NCBI RefSeq assembly: GCF_024582835.1
Contig: NZ_CP102096.1
Coordinates: forward strand, 2,542,001-2,606,000
DNA length: 64,000 nucleotides
Reading direction: 5' to 3'
Source: Vibrio japonicus
GTDB taxonomy: Bacteria > Pseudomonadota > Gammaproteobacteria > Enterobacterales > Vibrionaceae
In this document: positions 1-8,740 of the stretch, piece after piece
Position numbering within the stretch: the stretch's first letter is position 1
How the letters are laid out: the number at the start of each line of letters is the position of its first letter
Notes under the pieces: model-generated
What the model saw: only the letters and a program-made list of their open reading frames with translations
Told to the model about the DNA's origin: nothing
The model's database searches: none
Program-made: the position numbers and the translations under genes

Positions 1-449
1 TCAACGTATCACAGCACGTCGATTTTTTGATTGGTATGGTGCCGATTGTTAACCTAGAGTGGATTCAGAAGTTCGTTCGCGATACGCGTGACCGAGGTCA
101 CTCCCGAGAGGCCGTTATGGACTCTATCGTGCGTTCTATGGATGACTACCTCAACTACATTACGCCACAATTTTCTCGGACTCATATTAACTTTCAGCGC
201 GTACCGACTGTCGATACCTCTAACCCGCTAAACGCCAAAGGCATCCCAAGCCTAGATGAAAGCTTCGTGGTCATTCGACTACGCGGTATAACCAACGTGG
301 ACTACCCATATCTGCTCGCCATGATAGATGGCTCTTTCATGTCTCGGCATAACACCTTGGTTGTCCCTGGAGGCAAGATGAGCTTTGCGATGGAACTGAT
401 TGTCAGACCTATCCTTCAGCAACTCATCGAAACGGGTAAAATTGGCTAA
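1..449 (+). CDS. prkB: Phosphoribulokinase, C-terminal part (5' cut by window edge)
   Basis: The reading frame is open from the first complete codon at position 3 and runs 149 codons to a TAA stop. An internal TTG at 27 is not a real start, because the frame continues upstream as NVSQHVDF. The sequence matches the C-terminal half of bacterial phosphoribulokinase/uridine kinase-like proteins (about 290 residues). The N-terminal P-loop lies outside the window. The family phosphorylates ribulose-5-phosphate, but in non-autotrophic vibrios there is no RuBisCO and the physiological role is unclear. prkB immediately before crp is the normal gammaproteobacterial order, which supports the call. Confidence 0.85.
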   Translation, partial: NVSQHVDFLIGMVPIVNLEWIQKFVRDTRDRGHSREAVMDSIVRSMDDYLNYITPQFSRTHINFQRVPTVDTSNPLNAKGIPSLDESFVVIRLRGITNVDYPYLLAMIDGSFMSRHNTLVVPGGKMSFAMELIVRPILQQLIETGKIG

Positions 450-482
450 GCGACGTTTCTAAAGCACGATTACTTTTCATAC

Positions 483-498
483 CGTGATCATGTGCACA
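483..498 (+). promoter_or_regulatory. Candidate CRP site upstream of crp
   Basis: CGTGA-TCATGT-GCACA has the TGTGA-N6-TCACA architecture with one mismatch in each half. It lies about 195 bp before the crp start. E. coli crp is autoregulated by CRP, so a site here would be expected. Assignment is by eye only. Confidence 0.45.
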
Positions 499-594
499 AT
501 TTTGTTTAGGAAATCAGCATGTGTACCCGATTAAAGTCAAGAAATCAGCTTAGAAAAAGGATACTATTTGAAACCGAAACACAAGATAGCTTGC

Positions 595-611
595 AGCACT
601 TATCAAGTGCT
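595..611 (+). promoter_or_regulatory. Short perfect hairpin in the crp upstream region
   Basis: AGCACTT-ATC-AAGTGCT is a perfect 7-bp inverted repeat with a 3-nt loop, about 80 bp before the crp ATG. There is no T-run, so it is not an intrinsic terminator. It may be an operator or a 5' UTR hairpin. Confidence 0.35.
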
Positions 612-692
612 CTTATCCTAGTAAGTCCTAATTTAAGGCTTAGCTAAAACATGGAAAGCGGCAAGCGTACCCTGCAGAGGAAGTGAGATATT

Positions 693-1325
693 ATGGTTCT
701 AGGTAAACCTCAAACCGACCCAACATTAGAGTGGTTCCTTTCACACTGTCATATTCATAAGTACCCATCAAAAAGCACGCTGATCCACGCGGGCGAGAAA
801 GCAGAAACTTTGTACTACATTGTTAAAGGTTCTGTTGCAGTACTTATCAAAGACGAAGAAGGTAAGGAAATGATTCTTTCTTACCTAAACCAAGGCGACT
901 TTATCGGTGAACTTGGTCTGTTCGAAGAAGATCAAGAACGTACAGCATGGGTTCGTGCAAAATCTCCTTGTGAAGTCGCGGAAATCTCTTTCAAGAAATT
1001 CCGTCAGCTAATTCAAGTTAACCCAGACATTTTGATGCGCCTATCGGCACAGATGGCAAGTCGTCTTCAGGTGACGAGCCAGAAAGTGGGTGACCTAGCG
1101 TTCCTAGACGTAACAGGCCGTATCGCTCAAACTCTACTGAACCTAGCAAAACAACCTGATGCGATGACGCACCCAGACGGTATGCAAATCAAGATCACTC
1201 GTCAGGAAATTGGACAGATCGTTGGCTGTTCTCGTGAGACAGTAGGCCGTATCCTGAAAATGCTTGAAGAGCAGAACCTAATTTCTGCGCACGGTAAGAC
1301 AATCGTTGTTTACGGTACTCGTTAA
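693..1325 (+). CDS. crp: cAMP receptor protein (CRP), global regulator
   Basis: The 210-residue protein has the family's exact length and is close to identical to E. coli CRP. Residues about 20-115 form the cyclic-nucleotide-binding beta-roll, with the GELGLFEE phosphate-binding cassette and the following R and S that bind cAMP. The C-terminal winged helix includes the recognition helix [13 protein letters not shown]. It binds TGTGA-N6-TCACA sites as a cAMP-bound dimer and activates carbon-catabolite genes by contacting RNA polymerase. A GAGG-type ribosome site precedes the ATG, and a strong terminator follows. The gene appears monocistronic, with a possible CRP site upstream. Confidence 0.98.
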   Translation: MVLGKPQTDPTLEWFLSHCHIHKYPSKSTLIHAGEKAETLYYIVKGSVAVLIKDEEGKEMILSYLNQGDFIGELGLFEEDQERTAWVRAKSPCEVAEISFKKFRQLIQVNPDILMRLSAQMASRLQVTSQKVGDLAFLDVTGRIAQTLLNLAKQPDAMTHPDGMQIKITRQEIGQIVGCSRETVGRILKMLEEQNLISAHGKTIVVYGTR

Positions 1326-1352
1326 TCTCTGATTAACCGAGCAAGAATATAA

Positions 1353-1387
1353 AAGCCACCAAATGCAAATTTGGTGGCTTTTTCTTT
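1353..1387 (+). terminator. Rho-independent terminator of crp
   Basis: AAGCCACCAAAT-GCAA-ATTTGGTGGCTT is a perfect 12-bp stem with a 4-nt loop followed by a T-rich tail, 28 bp after the crp stop. Confidence 0.92.
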
Positions 1388-1489
1388 ATCCGCCTTCTAA
1401 AGAAGGGGGCGACGCCATAACTAAGGCTCGATAGAAGCTATGACGTCTTAAGAACTTGGGTAAGTAACCCTTATTACCAGAGACGTTTG

Positions 1490-2281
1490 TTAACCGTTGG
1501 TGCTTTCGAAGATTTTGTCTGCTGATGCCGCGACAAATCCAGGATAAAGCTCGCCGTTACTCATTGGGTAACGCTTAGCAAACTCGTAAAAGCCGCCCGG
1601 TACGATCTCAGTGCCTTCTGTGAACTGTACTGGCACTTTATCTGCCATCGTCGACGATTGCTCTAATAGCACTTCCGGTGAGCCTTTCACTTCGCCACCG
1701 AATTCGTTGATATCAAACCCAGCTTGACGAAGGTGATCATTCACCTCTTTGACTTCAGCAAAAGCGTTCAGTTGATTCACACTCACTGTAAAGTGGTTTG
1801 CACCGTAACCATGCGCTGCCAGCCATGATGCATATTCGCTCTCTTTTGCCAGAATTTGATAATCGGCAAAGCTAAGATCCCATAAGCGTCCGCCATACAG
1901 GAACTCGTGACCTTTTAGCTTATCGGTGTCCAATTGCTCAACGAGCTTAGCTACGATCGCTTGCAGTTCCTCAGAACACTCGTTGACTTTGAGCTCACTG
2001 ATGAACACTTTTGGCTGTTTCGGATCTGGGTGCTCAAAGTGTTTTGCGACCAGTTTTTTACTTTCAAACTCGTAATCGCCACAAGGCTTATAACCTGCGT
2101 CAAGAAACGGTTGAGCTAACGTCGCGATACCCAAAGGCGCTACGTTAAATGTACGTAGAGCGATGTGGTCATTGATCAGTGGTTCATCTTCCTGAAGCAG
2201 TTGGTGTACTTGTTCTGCAGAGGGACATAAGCGTTGAATATAGTCATTCCATAACGACTGGAATAAAACATCTGGCGTCAT
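1490..2281 (-). CDS. DUF1338-family protein (HglS/YdcJ-like 2-oxoadipate dioxygenase superfamily)
   Basis: This 263-residue protein belongs to the DUF1338 family. Candidate metal ligands are the His in DHIALRTF (about residue 39), the His in NHFTVSVN and the Glu in GGFYEFAKRYP near the C-terminus. The characterised relative HglS of Pseudomonas converts 2-oxoadipate to 2-hydroxyglutarate in lysine catabolism and is much longer (about 460 residues), so this short form may use a different 2-oxoacid. It lies downstream of astD on the same strand with a 118-bp gap and may be co-transcribed with the arginine succinyltransferase genes. The family call is firm; the reaction is inferred. Confidence 0.8.
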   Translation of the reverse strand: MTPDVLFQSLWNDYIQRLCPSAEQVHQLLQEDEPLINDHIALRTFNVAPLGIATLAQPFLDAGYKPCGDYEFESKKLVAKHFEHPDPKQPKVFISELKVNECSEELQAIVAKLVEQLDTDKLKGHEFLYGGRLWDLSFADYQILAKESEYASWLAAHGYGANHFTVSVNQLNAFAEVKEVNDHLRQAGFDINEFGGEVKGSPEVLLEQSSTMADKVPVQFTEGTEIVPGGFYEFAKRYPMSNGELYPGFVAASADKIFESTNG

Positions 2282-2328
2282 AACGCCTCCTTGTTAAAGG
2301 TTGTTTACGGTTATTGGATTATAAAAAA

Positions 2329-2369
2329 GGCCATCTAATCGACTTGTCCAGAGAATCAATCAGATAGCC
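2329..2369 (-). terminator. Weak hairpin between astD and the DUF1338 gene
   Basis: AGGCCATCT and AGATAGCCT can pair with one mismatch across a 22-nt loop. There is no good T-run. It might partly attenuate transcription from astD into the next gene. Confidence 0.25.
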
Positions 2370-2399
2370 TCAAACCTGTGACGTTCTATTTCTTAGTTC

Positions 2400-3857
2400 T
2401 TACAGCTCTACACCCGGGCTTAGCGTCGCTGGAAGCAACGTCTCGCCGCCTTCCATTGAAGCCATTGGGTAGGCACAGTAATCCGCCGCATAGTAAGCAC
2501 TTGGACGTAAGTTACCTGAAGCGCCCGGACCACCAAATGGTGCATCGCCGCTCGCACCCGTCAACTGACGGTTACGGTTCACAATACCTGCACGGATATG
2601 GTCAACGAAGTAATCCCACTCGCTGTCGTCTGTTGATACTAGACCAGCCGATAGACCAAAACGTGTGTCGTTTGCGAGTTCAACCGCCTTATCCAAGCCT
2701 TGGTAACGCACAACCTGAAGCAGTGGGCCGAAGTATTCTTCATCTGGCAGATCGGCAATTGGTGTAACGTCGATGATGCCCGGAGTGACAAACGCCGCTT
2801 CGCCGCCTTTTGCTTCCAACAAGCTTACTGCACCTAGGCTTTGTAGGTTTGCTTGTGCATCAAGAATAAACTTCGCTGCCGCTTCAGAAATTTGAGGCCC
2901 CATAAATGGCGCTGGCTCGGCAAATGGCTGGCCGACACGAATCTTTTTCGTCGCTGCGACTAGCTTATCAACCAACACATCACCCTTTTCGCCCACAGGA
3001 ACGTATAGACGACGCGCACAAGTACAACGTTGGCCTGCACTGATAAACGCAGATTGAATGATGGTGTAAACCGTCGCGTCTAGGTCGCCGTAATTGTCGG
3101 TAATCACCATTGGGTTGTTACCGCCCATTTCTAGCGCCAACATCTTACCCGGTTGCCCAGCAAATTGACGGTGAAGAATGTGCCCTGTATTCGCACTACC
3201 CGTAAATAGTAGGCCATCAATACCTTTAGATTCAGCCAACGCAATACCGGTTTCTTTCGCGCCTTGCACTAGGTTAATCACGCCTTTCGGTAGACCTGCT
3301 TTTTCCCATAGTTTCATCGCTAGCTCGCCAGTCATTGGCGTTTGCTCAGAGGGTTTAAAGACGACCGTGTTACCCGCCAAAATAGCAGGAACAATGTGAC
3401 CATTTGGTAAGTGGCCAGGGAAGTTGTACGGGCCGAATACTGCCATAACGCCTAAAGGACGGTGGCGTAGAACAATTTGGTTACCTGCAGCTTCGCGAGT
3501 GCTTTCACCGGTACGGTCATGGTAAGCGCGAATAGAAATCGCAATCTTGCCTGCCATCGCTGCCGCTTCAGTGCGGGTTTCCCAAAGCGGCTTACCCGTT
3601 TCTTTCGCAATAACTTCAGCGATCTGCTCGCTGTGCTCTTTTACTTGTTCAGCAAAAGCCAAGACAATCGCTTCACGCTCTTCAAAGCTGAGTTTTTTCC
3701 AGCTCAAGAATGCGTCGCGGGCAGCCTTCACCGCATCATCAACCTGAGCAGGTGTTGCACTTAGCGCTTCCCAGATAACTTCGCCGTTATATGGGCTTTG
3801 TGAATTCATTGGCTCACCTTGTCCGGCAACCCATTCTCCTGCAATCCAATGTGTCAT
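2400..3857 (-). CDS. astD: N-succinylglutamate 5-semialdehyde dehydrogenase
   Basis: The 485-residue enzyme oxidises N-succinylglutamate semialdehyde with NAD+ in the fourth step of the arginine succinyltransferase (AST) pathway. Aldehyde dehydrogenase landmarks are the cofactor loop FTGSANTG (about 218-225), the general base Glu243 in ALEMGGNNP, and the catalytic Cys at about 278 in GQRCTC. Length matches E. coli AstD (about 490). It follows astA with only a 15-bp gap, so the two are clearly co-transcribed. Confidence 0.95.
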   Translation of the reverse strand: MTHWIAGEWVAGQGEPMNSQSPYNGEVIWEALSATPAQVDDAVKAARDAFLSWKKLSFEEREAIVLAFAEQVKEHSEQIAEVIAKETGKPLWETRTEAAAMAGKIAISIRAYHDRTGESTREAAGNQIVLRHRPLGVMAVFGPYNFPGHLPNGHIVPAILAGNTVVFKPSEQTPMTGELAMKLWEKAGLPKGVINLVQGAKETGIALAESKGIDGLLFTGSANTGHILHRQFAGQPGKMLALEMGGNNPMVITDNYGDLDATVYTIIQSAFISAGQRCTCARRLYVPVGEKGDVLVDKLVAATKKIRVGQPFAEPAPFMGPQISEAAAKFILDAQANLQSLGAVSLLEAKGGEAAFVTPGIIDVTPIADLPDEEYFGPLLQVVRYQGLDKAVELANDTRFGLSAGLVSTDDSEWDYFVDHIRAGIVNRNRQLTGASGDAPFGGPGASGNLRPSAYYAADYCAYPMASMEGGETLLPATLSPGVEL

Positions 3858-3872
3858 TTATCTGTCCTTAAT

Positions 3873-4892
3873 TTACTGAGCCAACATACGAACAAACTCA
3901 CCCTCATTCACCTGAAGCGCTTTTGCGACTTCTGGAGATAAGATGACCGATTCAGACTCTTTGTCGTATGCCGCTTTTGCTGCGGTCGCACGGAAGTTTT
4001 CAAATGAAGTGTTCGAGATTAAGTAATCCTGCGAGCTTGAATGCTCAGCAATCGTCACCTTCGCACGGAATGAGTGACGTACCGACTCGATATTGCGCAG
4101 GTCACATTCCACCGTTGGGCCGCCGTCGAAGATGTCGACGTAGTTACGACAAGTGAAACCTTCTTTTTCTAGCAAGCGAAGCGCTGGCTTAGTGTTCTCA
4201 TGTACTTTACCAATCACTTCTTGAGCTTCTTTGCTCAGTAAGTTGATGTAGATTGGTAGCTTAGGCATCAGGTCTGCGATGAAACCTTTCGCGCCGATAC
4301 CTGTTAAGTAATCCGCCATCGTGAAGTCGATCGAGAAGAAGTGCTCTTGTAGCCATTGCCAGAACGGTGAATTGCCGTCGTCGTCAGACACGCCACGCAT
4401 CTCCGCAAAGATGGTTTTAGAGAAACGGTGCGGGTGCTCTGCCATCATCAAGAAACGACATTTCGACATCAAACGGCCATTCAGACCTTGACGGAACGTT
4501 GGACGTAAGAACAGCGTACAAATCTCACTACAACCTGTGTAGTTGTTACCAAACGTCAGTAGCTTCACTACGTTATTCACACCAAGTTTTCTTGAAGAGT
4601 GAACAACGGTACTGATGTGGTAAGAGTAGAAAGGTACATCCCAACCGATAGAGGCTTCGATACCCGTACAACCAGCGACTTCGTCAGTTTCACTATCGAA
4701 ACCCACCATGAGGTAACCTTCGTCACCCGGTTCTGTAACGTCTGGTTTAGCAAAGCTGTATTCTGAGTGTGTAATACGGTTAGTTAACAGTTCTTCGTTA
4801 ACTGGTAATGATGTAAATCCGTGACCCGATTCCACTGCGCACGTGTGCAGTGAATCATAATCCGACATTGCGATAGGGCGAACAACCAGCAT
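3873..4892 (-). CDS. astA: Arginine N-succinyltransferase
   Basis: This 339-residue protein matches the AstA/AruF family (about 340 residues, GNAT-like fold). It transfers succinyl from succinyl-CoA to the alpha-amino group of arginine, committing arginine to ammonia-producing catabolism. It starts MLVVRPIAMSDYDSL, typical of the family N-terminus, with an AGGAG ribosome site just upstream. It sits between astC and astD. No astB or astE is present here. They would have to be elsewhere for a complete AST pathway. Confidence 0.95.
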   Translation of the reverse strand: MLVVRPIAMSDYDSLHTCAVESGHGFTSLPVNEELLTNRITHSEYSFAKPDVTEPGDEGYLMVGFDSETDEVAGCTGIEASIGWDVPFYSYHISTVVHSSRKLGVNNVVKLLTFGNNYTGCSEICTLFLRPTFRQGLNGRLMSKCRFLMMAEHPHRFSKTIFAEMRGVSDDDGNSPFWQWLQEHFFSIDFTMADYLTGIGAKGFIADLMPKLPIYINLLSKEAQEVIGKVHENTKPALRLLEKEGFTCRNYVDIFDGGPTVECDLRNIESVRHSFRAKVTIAEHSSSQDYLISNTSFENFRATAAKAAYDKESESVILSPEVAKALQVNEGEFVRMLAQ

Positions 4893-4989
4893 CGATACTC
4901 CCTCCTGATGCTAATTAGTTCCTGATAGGATCCGCTAGTCCCCGAAGCATCCACTTCGGGAACCAGAGATTAGGAACTAGAATTTATTG

Positions 4990-6204
4990 TTATGCGACTA
5001 GTGAAGCCAGTGCTTTGTCTAGTCGAGATAATCCTTCTTGGATTTCTTCTTTAGTGATGACAAGTGATGGCGTGAAACGAACAACGTTTGCACCAGCAAC
5101 CAACACCATCAAACCTTCTTTACCCGCTGCAACCAATACGTCGCGAGCGCGGCCTTGCCACTCATCATTCAGAGCAGCACCCAGAAGCAGGCCTTTACCG
5201 CGAACTTCTGTAAAGATTTGGTATTTATCATTTAGTTTAGCTAAGCCGTCGCGGAACAACTCTTCGCGCTCTGCTACGCCTGCTAATGTCTCTGGCTGGC
5301 TAACGATATCAACAACTGCTTTTGCAACTGCACACGCGAGTGGGTTACCACCGTAAGTTGTGCCGTGCGTACCCACTTTCAGGTATTGCGCTAGCTCTGT
5401 CGTTGTTAGCATTGCGCCAATTGGGAAACCGCCACCTAGTGACTTTGCAGTACTTAGGATATCTGGTGTAACACCTAAACCTTGGTACGCGTAGAAGTGA
5501 CCAGTACGACCGTTACCTGTTTGAACTTCATCAAAGATAAGCAGCGCATTATGCTTGTCACATAGTTCGCGAACGGTCTGAACGAACTCATCCGTTGGTG
5601 AAATGATACCGCCTTCGCCTTGTAGTGGTTCCATCATGATCGCACAAGTACGATCTGAGATATGCTCACGTAGTGCTTCTACATCGTTGTAAGGCAGATG
5701 CGTAATATCACCAGGTTTAGGACCAAAGCCATCCGAATATGCCGCTTGACCACCAACCGTTACCGTAAAGAATGTACGGCCATGGAAGCCCTGTTTGAAT
5801 GCGATGATTTCTGATTTTTCTGGACCAAACTTGTCGACTGCGTAACGACGCGCAAGTTTCAACGCCGCTTCGTTCGCTTCTGCGCCCGAGTTTGCAAAGA
5901 ATACTTTTTCTGCAAAGCTCACTTCAGTCAGCTTCTTCGCTAGGCGTAGTGCTGGCTCGTTAGTCATTACGTTACTAAGGTGCCAAATTTTGTTGCCTTG
6001 CTCAGTCAATGCGTTAACCATTGCAGGATGACAATGACCTAAGCAGCTCACGGCAATACCACCAGCAAAGTCGATGTACTCTTTGCCTTCCTGATCCCAT
6101 ACACGCGCGCCTTCGCCTTTTACTGGAATCATTTCCATTGGGTTATAACAAGGTACCATCACCTCATCAAACAGACCGCGTTCTACTTTATTTTCAACTG
6201 TCAT
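4990..6204 (-). CDS. astC: Acetylornithine/succinylornithine aminotransferase (AstC/ArgD type)
   Basis: This PLP-dependent class-III aminotransferase has 404 residues from the ATG at 6204. That start is preferred to the upstream one at 6294 because it has an AAGGAAT ribosome site and the family N-terminus [22 protein letters not shown] holds the cofactor-binding Asp225, and [13 protein letters not shown] holds the Schiff-base Lys254. These enzymes serve both arginine synthesis (ArgD, N-acetylornithine) and degradation (AstC, N-succinylornithine). The astA-astD neighbours favour the catabolic role, although vibrios may use one gene for both. An ArgR-like box lies upstream. Confidence 0.9.
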   Translation of the reverse strand: MTVENKVERGLFDEVMVPCYNPMEMIPVKGEGARVWDQEGKEYIDFAGGIAVSCLGHCHPAMVNALTEQGNKIWHLSNVMTNEPALRLAKKLTEVSFAEKVFFANSGAEANEAALKLARRYAVDKFGPEKSEIIAFKQGFHGRTFFTVTVGGQAAYSDGFGPKPGDITHLPYNDVEALREHISDRTCAIMMEPLQGEGGIISPTDEFVQTVRELCDKHNALLIFDEVQTGNGRTGHFYAYQGLGVTPDILSTAKSLGGGFPIGAMLTTTELAQYLKVGTHGTTYGGNPLACAVAKAVVDIVSQPETLAGVAEREELFRDGLAKLNDKYQIFTEVRGKGLLLGAALNDEWQGRARDVLVAAGKEGLMVLVAGANVVRFTPSLVITKEEIQEGLSRLDKALASLVA

Positions 6205-6381
6205 TGCACATTCCTTCTCGATACCGCATGCCAGGTAACCATTGCGTCCTTGCTTCCAAAATATGAAAGCACACATTGTTTTGCATTTAAGCAATTACGG
6301 CATTGTATTTACAATTAATTAACCATTTCAATAGTGAATTGTTCTTTTTGAAGAGTTGAAATCAGTCCAACCTTCAGTATG

Positions 6382-6399
6382 TGTGAGTATTTATGCATG
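6382..6399 (-). promoter_or_regulatory. Candidate ArgR box upstream of astC
   Basis: TG-TGAGT-ATTT-ATGCA-TG matches the 18-bp ARG box (TGAAT-N4-ATTCA) with one substitution in each arm, the two changes being symmetric. It lies about 180 bp before the astC ATG. A weaker TTCA half-site precedes it. The rest of the 369-bp gap (6205-6573) is AT-rich without another recognised gene. Confidence 0.5.
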
Positions 6400-6495
6400 A
6401 AGCTAATGCTTTTATGAAGCAATATATTCTTATAGCAAAGATAAGCTCTGGTTAAGCATAGGTATAGCAAGGGCTGAATGGTAGGAACGACAAAG

Positions 6496-6528
6496 GCTGC
6501 GAATATTATTTCAAGAAATATCCGCAGC
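6496..6528 (-). terminator. Hairpin after pabA, possible terminator
   Basis: GCTGCGAATATT pairs with AATATCCGCAGC with one mismatch over a 9-nt loop. On the minus strand it is followed by a short T-rich stretch. It lies 46 bp after the pabA stop and would separate pabA from astC. Confidence 0.55.
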
Positions 6529-6573
6529 AGAGAATATGAAGAAAATGTTAAGAAAAGTGATCCCTGTCAGGGT

Positions 6574-7152
6574 TTAGCGACGCAAGAAATTGGCTAAAAG
6601 CTCGTGGCCTTGCTCTGTTTTGATCGATTCTGGGTGAAATTGCACCGCGTCGATAGGCAAAGTTTTATGTTGGTAGCCCATAATTTCGTCCATTGAGCCA
6701 TCAGAAAATTCCGTCCATGCCGTCAGCTCGAAACAATCAGGCAAGGTGCCATTTTTGACGACCAATGAGTGGTATCGGGTGACAGTAAGAGGATTGTTTA
6801 AACCAGTAAACACGCTTCGGTTATTATGACGAATAGGCGACGTTTTCCCGTGCATTACTTGCCTTGCTCTTACCACTTCCCCACCAAAGACTTGCGCGAT
6901 CGCCTGATGTCCGAGGCAAACCCCTAGAATCGGCAATTTACCCGCGAAGTATTCAATCGCTTGGAGTGAAATCCCGGCTTCGTTTGGAGTACAAGGCCCT
7001 GGCGAAATCACCAAATGGCTTGGGTTTAGCGCTTCAATGCCAGCAATATCAATCTCATCATTACGCACCACTTTGACCTCTGCCCCCAATTCACAAAAGT
7101 ACTGGAAGAGGTTATAAGTGAAAGAGTCATAGTTATCGATTATCAACAGCAT
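6574..7152 (-). CDS. pabA: Aminodeoxychorismate synthase glutamine amidotransferase (PabA; TrpG-like)
   Basis: This class-I glutamine amidotransferase has 192 residues from the ATG at 7152, where the family N-terminus [11 protein letters not shown] begins; the longer frame to 7212 adds non-conserved residues. The nucleophile is Cys79 (GVCLGHQ) and the triad is completed by His173 and Glu175 (QFHPES). It supplies ammonia from glutamine to PabB for 4-aminobenzoate and folate synthesis. Sequence alone does not separate PabA from TrpG. The position next to the ast/argD genes, away from trp genes, favours PabA. Confidence 0.85.
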   Translation of the reverse strand: MLLIIDNYDSFTYNLFQYFCELGAEVKVVRNDEIDIAGIEALNPSHLVISPGPCTPNEAGISLQAIEYFAGKLPILGVCLGHQAIAQVFGGEVVRARQVMHGKTSPIRHNNRSVFTGLNNPLTVTRYHSLVVKNGTLPDCFELTAWTEFSDGSMDEIMGYQHKTLPIDAVQFHPESIKTEQGHELLANFLRR

Positions 7153-7330
7153 AGGAGTACATCGCAGAAACCTTGAAAGCGAGTATTGTGCCGCCTTTTT
7201 GTCTAAACGCAAGTACGATCAGTTACTCTGCTTCCTCTTGCTGCAACTGGCTTAATAAGTTTTCTAGGGTGTGTCTTTCTACAAAATACGTCGCGCGTTT
7301 TCTCTTTCTTAGCATCGCATTCCCAATCAA

Positions 7331-7349
7331 CTATTAGCATCTCTAATAG
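7331..7349 (+). promoter_or_regulatory. Perfect inverted repeat upstream of the M20 amidohydrolase gene
   Basis: CTATTAG-CATCT-CTAATAG is a perfect 7-bp inverted repeat with a 5-bp spacer, 72 bp before the start codon at 7422. Spacing and position fit a dimeric repressor operator. The regulator is unknown. Confidence 0.4.
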
Positions 7350-7421
7350 TTTCAGTAGTAATCCGGCTTGTTTGAATTATTTCAATCGTGTTAAATCAAT
7401 TCTAGTTTAAAGGGGAGATGT

Positions 7422-8606
7422 ATGAACATTATTGAAGTCTTAGAGCCTTGGTTAGCTGACGCCATTAGAATCCGCCATGCTATTCATCAGCAACCAGAGT
7501 TAGGTTTTGAAGAAGTTAGCACCCAAGCTTTGGTCGTCGCAGAATTAGAAAAGTATGGTGTCGATGAAATCTGCACCGATTTTGCCAAAACAGGGGTTGT
7601 AGGTGTTATCCATGGATCACTTGGAGAAGGTAAAAGCATCGGTCTACGCGCCGACATGGACGCATTGCCTATCCATGAAGCCAACACATTCGCCCACCGC
7701 TCTTGCCAAGACGGCAAAATGCACGCTTGTGGTCATGACGGTCACACCACCATGCTTTTACTCGCAGCGCGCTACTTAGCTCAATCCCGTAATTTTGCTG
7801 GCAAAGCCGTACTTATATTCCAACCCGCTGAAGAAGGTCGTGGCGGCGCGGAGACGATGATCGCCGACGGCATGTTAGAGCGCTTCCCTGTTGATGCCTG
7901 CTACGCACTACACAATATGCCGGGTATTCCTGAAGGACACTTTGCGTTTAAAACCGGCCCTATTATGGCAAGCTCTGACCGCCTGTTTGTGACCATCAAT
8001 GGCAAAAGCGGCCACGCCGGATTACCCCATACAACGCAAGATCCCCTTCTAGTCGCGACGAATATCTACCAAGGTATTCAAGGTATGGTTAGCCGTAACT
8101 ACGACCCGTTTGATCCACTGGTGGTCTCGGTTACACAACTTCACTGCGGTGAAACCACTAACGCTATCGCGGACCAAGCCCATATGAGCGGCACGTTCCG
8201 TACTCTGTCGCAAAAAACACGCGACAGCTTGGTTGAACGACTTGAGCAATTAGTCATTCACAGCGCTAAGGCTCAAGGAATGCACGCTGAATTCAAACTC
8301 GGGCCGATTTCTCATCCACCAACGGTTAACACCGAAGAAGAGACTCAACGAGCAATCGCCGCGGCACAACATACCGTTGGGGCAGACCAAGTAAATCCGA
8401 GCTGCGAAGCGATGCTAACCAGTGAAGACTTCGCCTTTTTCCTCAATAAAGTACCCGGTTGTTACGGCTTTATCGGCAACGGCACAGAGGAGCAAGGATG
8501 CAGTGTTGGACTACACAACAAAGCCTACGACTTCAACGACAAGCTGCTGCCAATCGGCGCTGCTTACTTTATTAATCTGATTGAGCAGCCGCATGCCAAG
8601 CCATAG
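7422..8606 (+). CDS. M20-family amidohydrolase (hippurate hydrolase / aminoacylase type)
   Basis: This 394-residue M20D metallopeptidase-like amidohydrolase carries the di-metal ligands HACGHDGH (Cys103, His105), QPAEEG (Glu137, Glu138), His164 in YALHNMPG and a C-terminal His in VGLHNKAYDF. A dimerisation domain follows SGHAGLPH. Relatives hydrolyse N-acyl amino acids, including hippurate, N-acetylated amino acids and indole conjugates. The true substrate cannot be read from sequence. It has no signal peptide, so it is cytosolic. A GGGGAG ribosome site precedes the ATG. It is transcribed alone and converges with the nuclease gene. Confidence 0.85.
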   Translation: MNIIEVLEPWLADAIRIRHAIHQQPELGFEEVSTQALVVAELEKYGVDEICTDFAKTGVVGVIHGSLGEGKSIGLRADMDALPIHEANTFAHRSCQDGKMHACGHDGHTTMLLLAARYLAQSRNFAGKAVLIFQPAEEGRGGAETMIADGMLERFPVDACYALHNMPGIPEGHFAFKTGPIMASSDRLFVTINGKSGHAGLPHTTQDPLLVATNIYQGIQGMVSRNYDPFDPLVVSVTQLHCGETTNAIADQAHMSGTFRTLSQKTRDSLVERLEQLVIHSAKAQGMHAEFKLGPISHPPTVNTEEETQRAIAAAQHTVGADQVNPSCEAMLTSEDFAFFLNKVPGCYGFIGNGTEEQGCSVGLHNKAYDFNDKLLPIGAAYFINLIEQPHAKP

Positions 8607-8684
8607 CGCGCTTTTTGAAGATCAACGTGAACGTATACACCAAACTTTACCGCTGATGAGTGTGTTAGAAAAAGTTAGAACCAT

Positions 8685-8714
8685 AAAAAATGCCAGCCGG
8701 ATTAACGGCTGGCA
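8685..8714 (-). terminator. Terminator of the extracellular nuclease gene
   Basis: TGCCAGCCG-GATTAA-CGGCTGGCA is a perfect 9-bp stem. The A-run at 8685-8690 becomes a U-run on the minus strand, so this mainly ends transcription of the minus-strand nuclease gene and may also stop the opposing amidohydrolase transcript. Confidence 0.85.
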
Positions 8715-8740
8715 CTGGGATGACATTGTAGCGAGTATCG

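Noticed and set aside
2378..2767. 129-residue plus-strand ORF over astD
   Set aside because: It is antisense to the conserved astD C-terminus and has no start signals.
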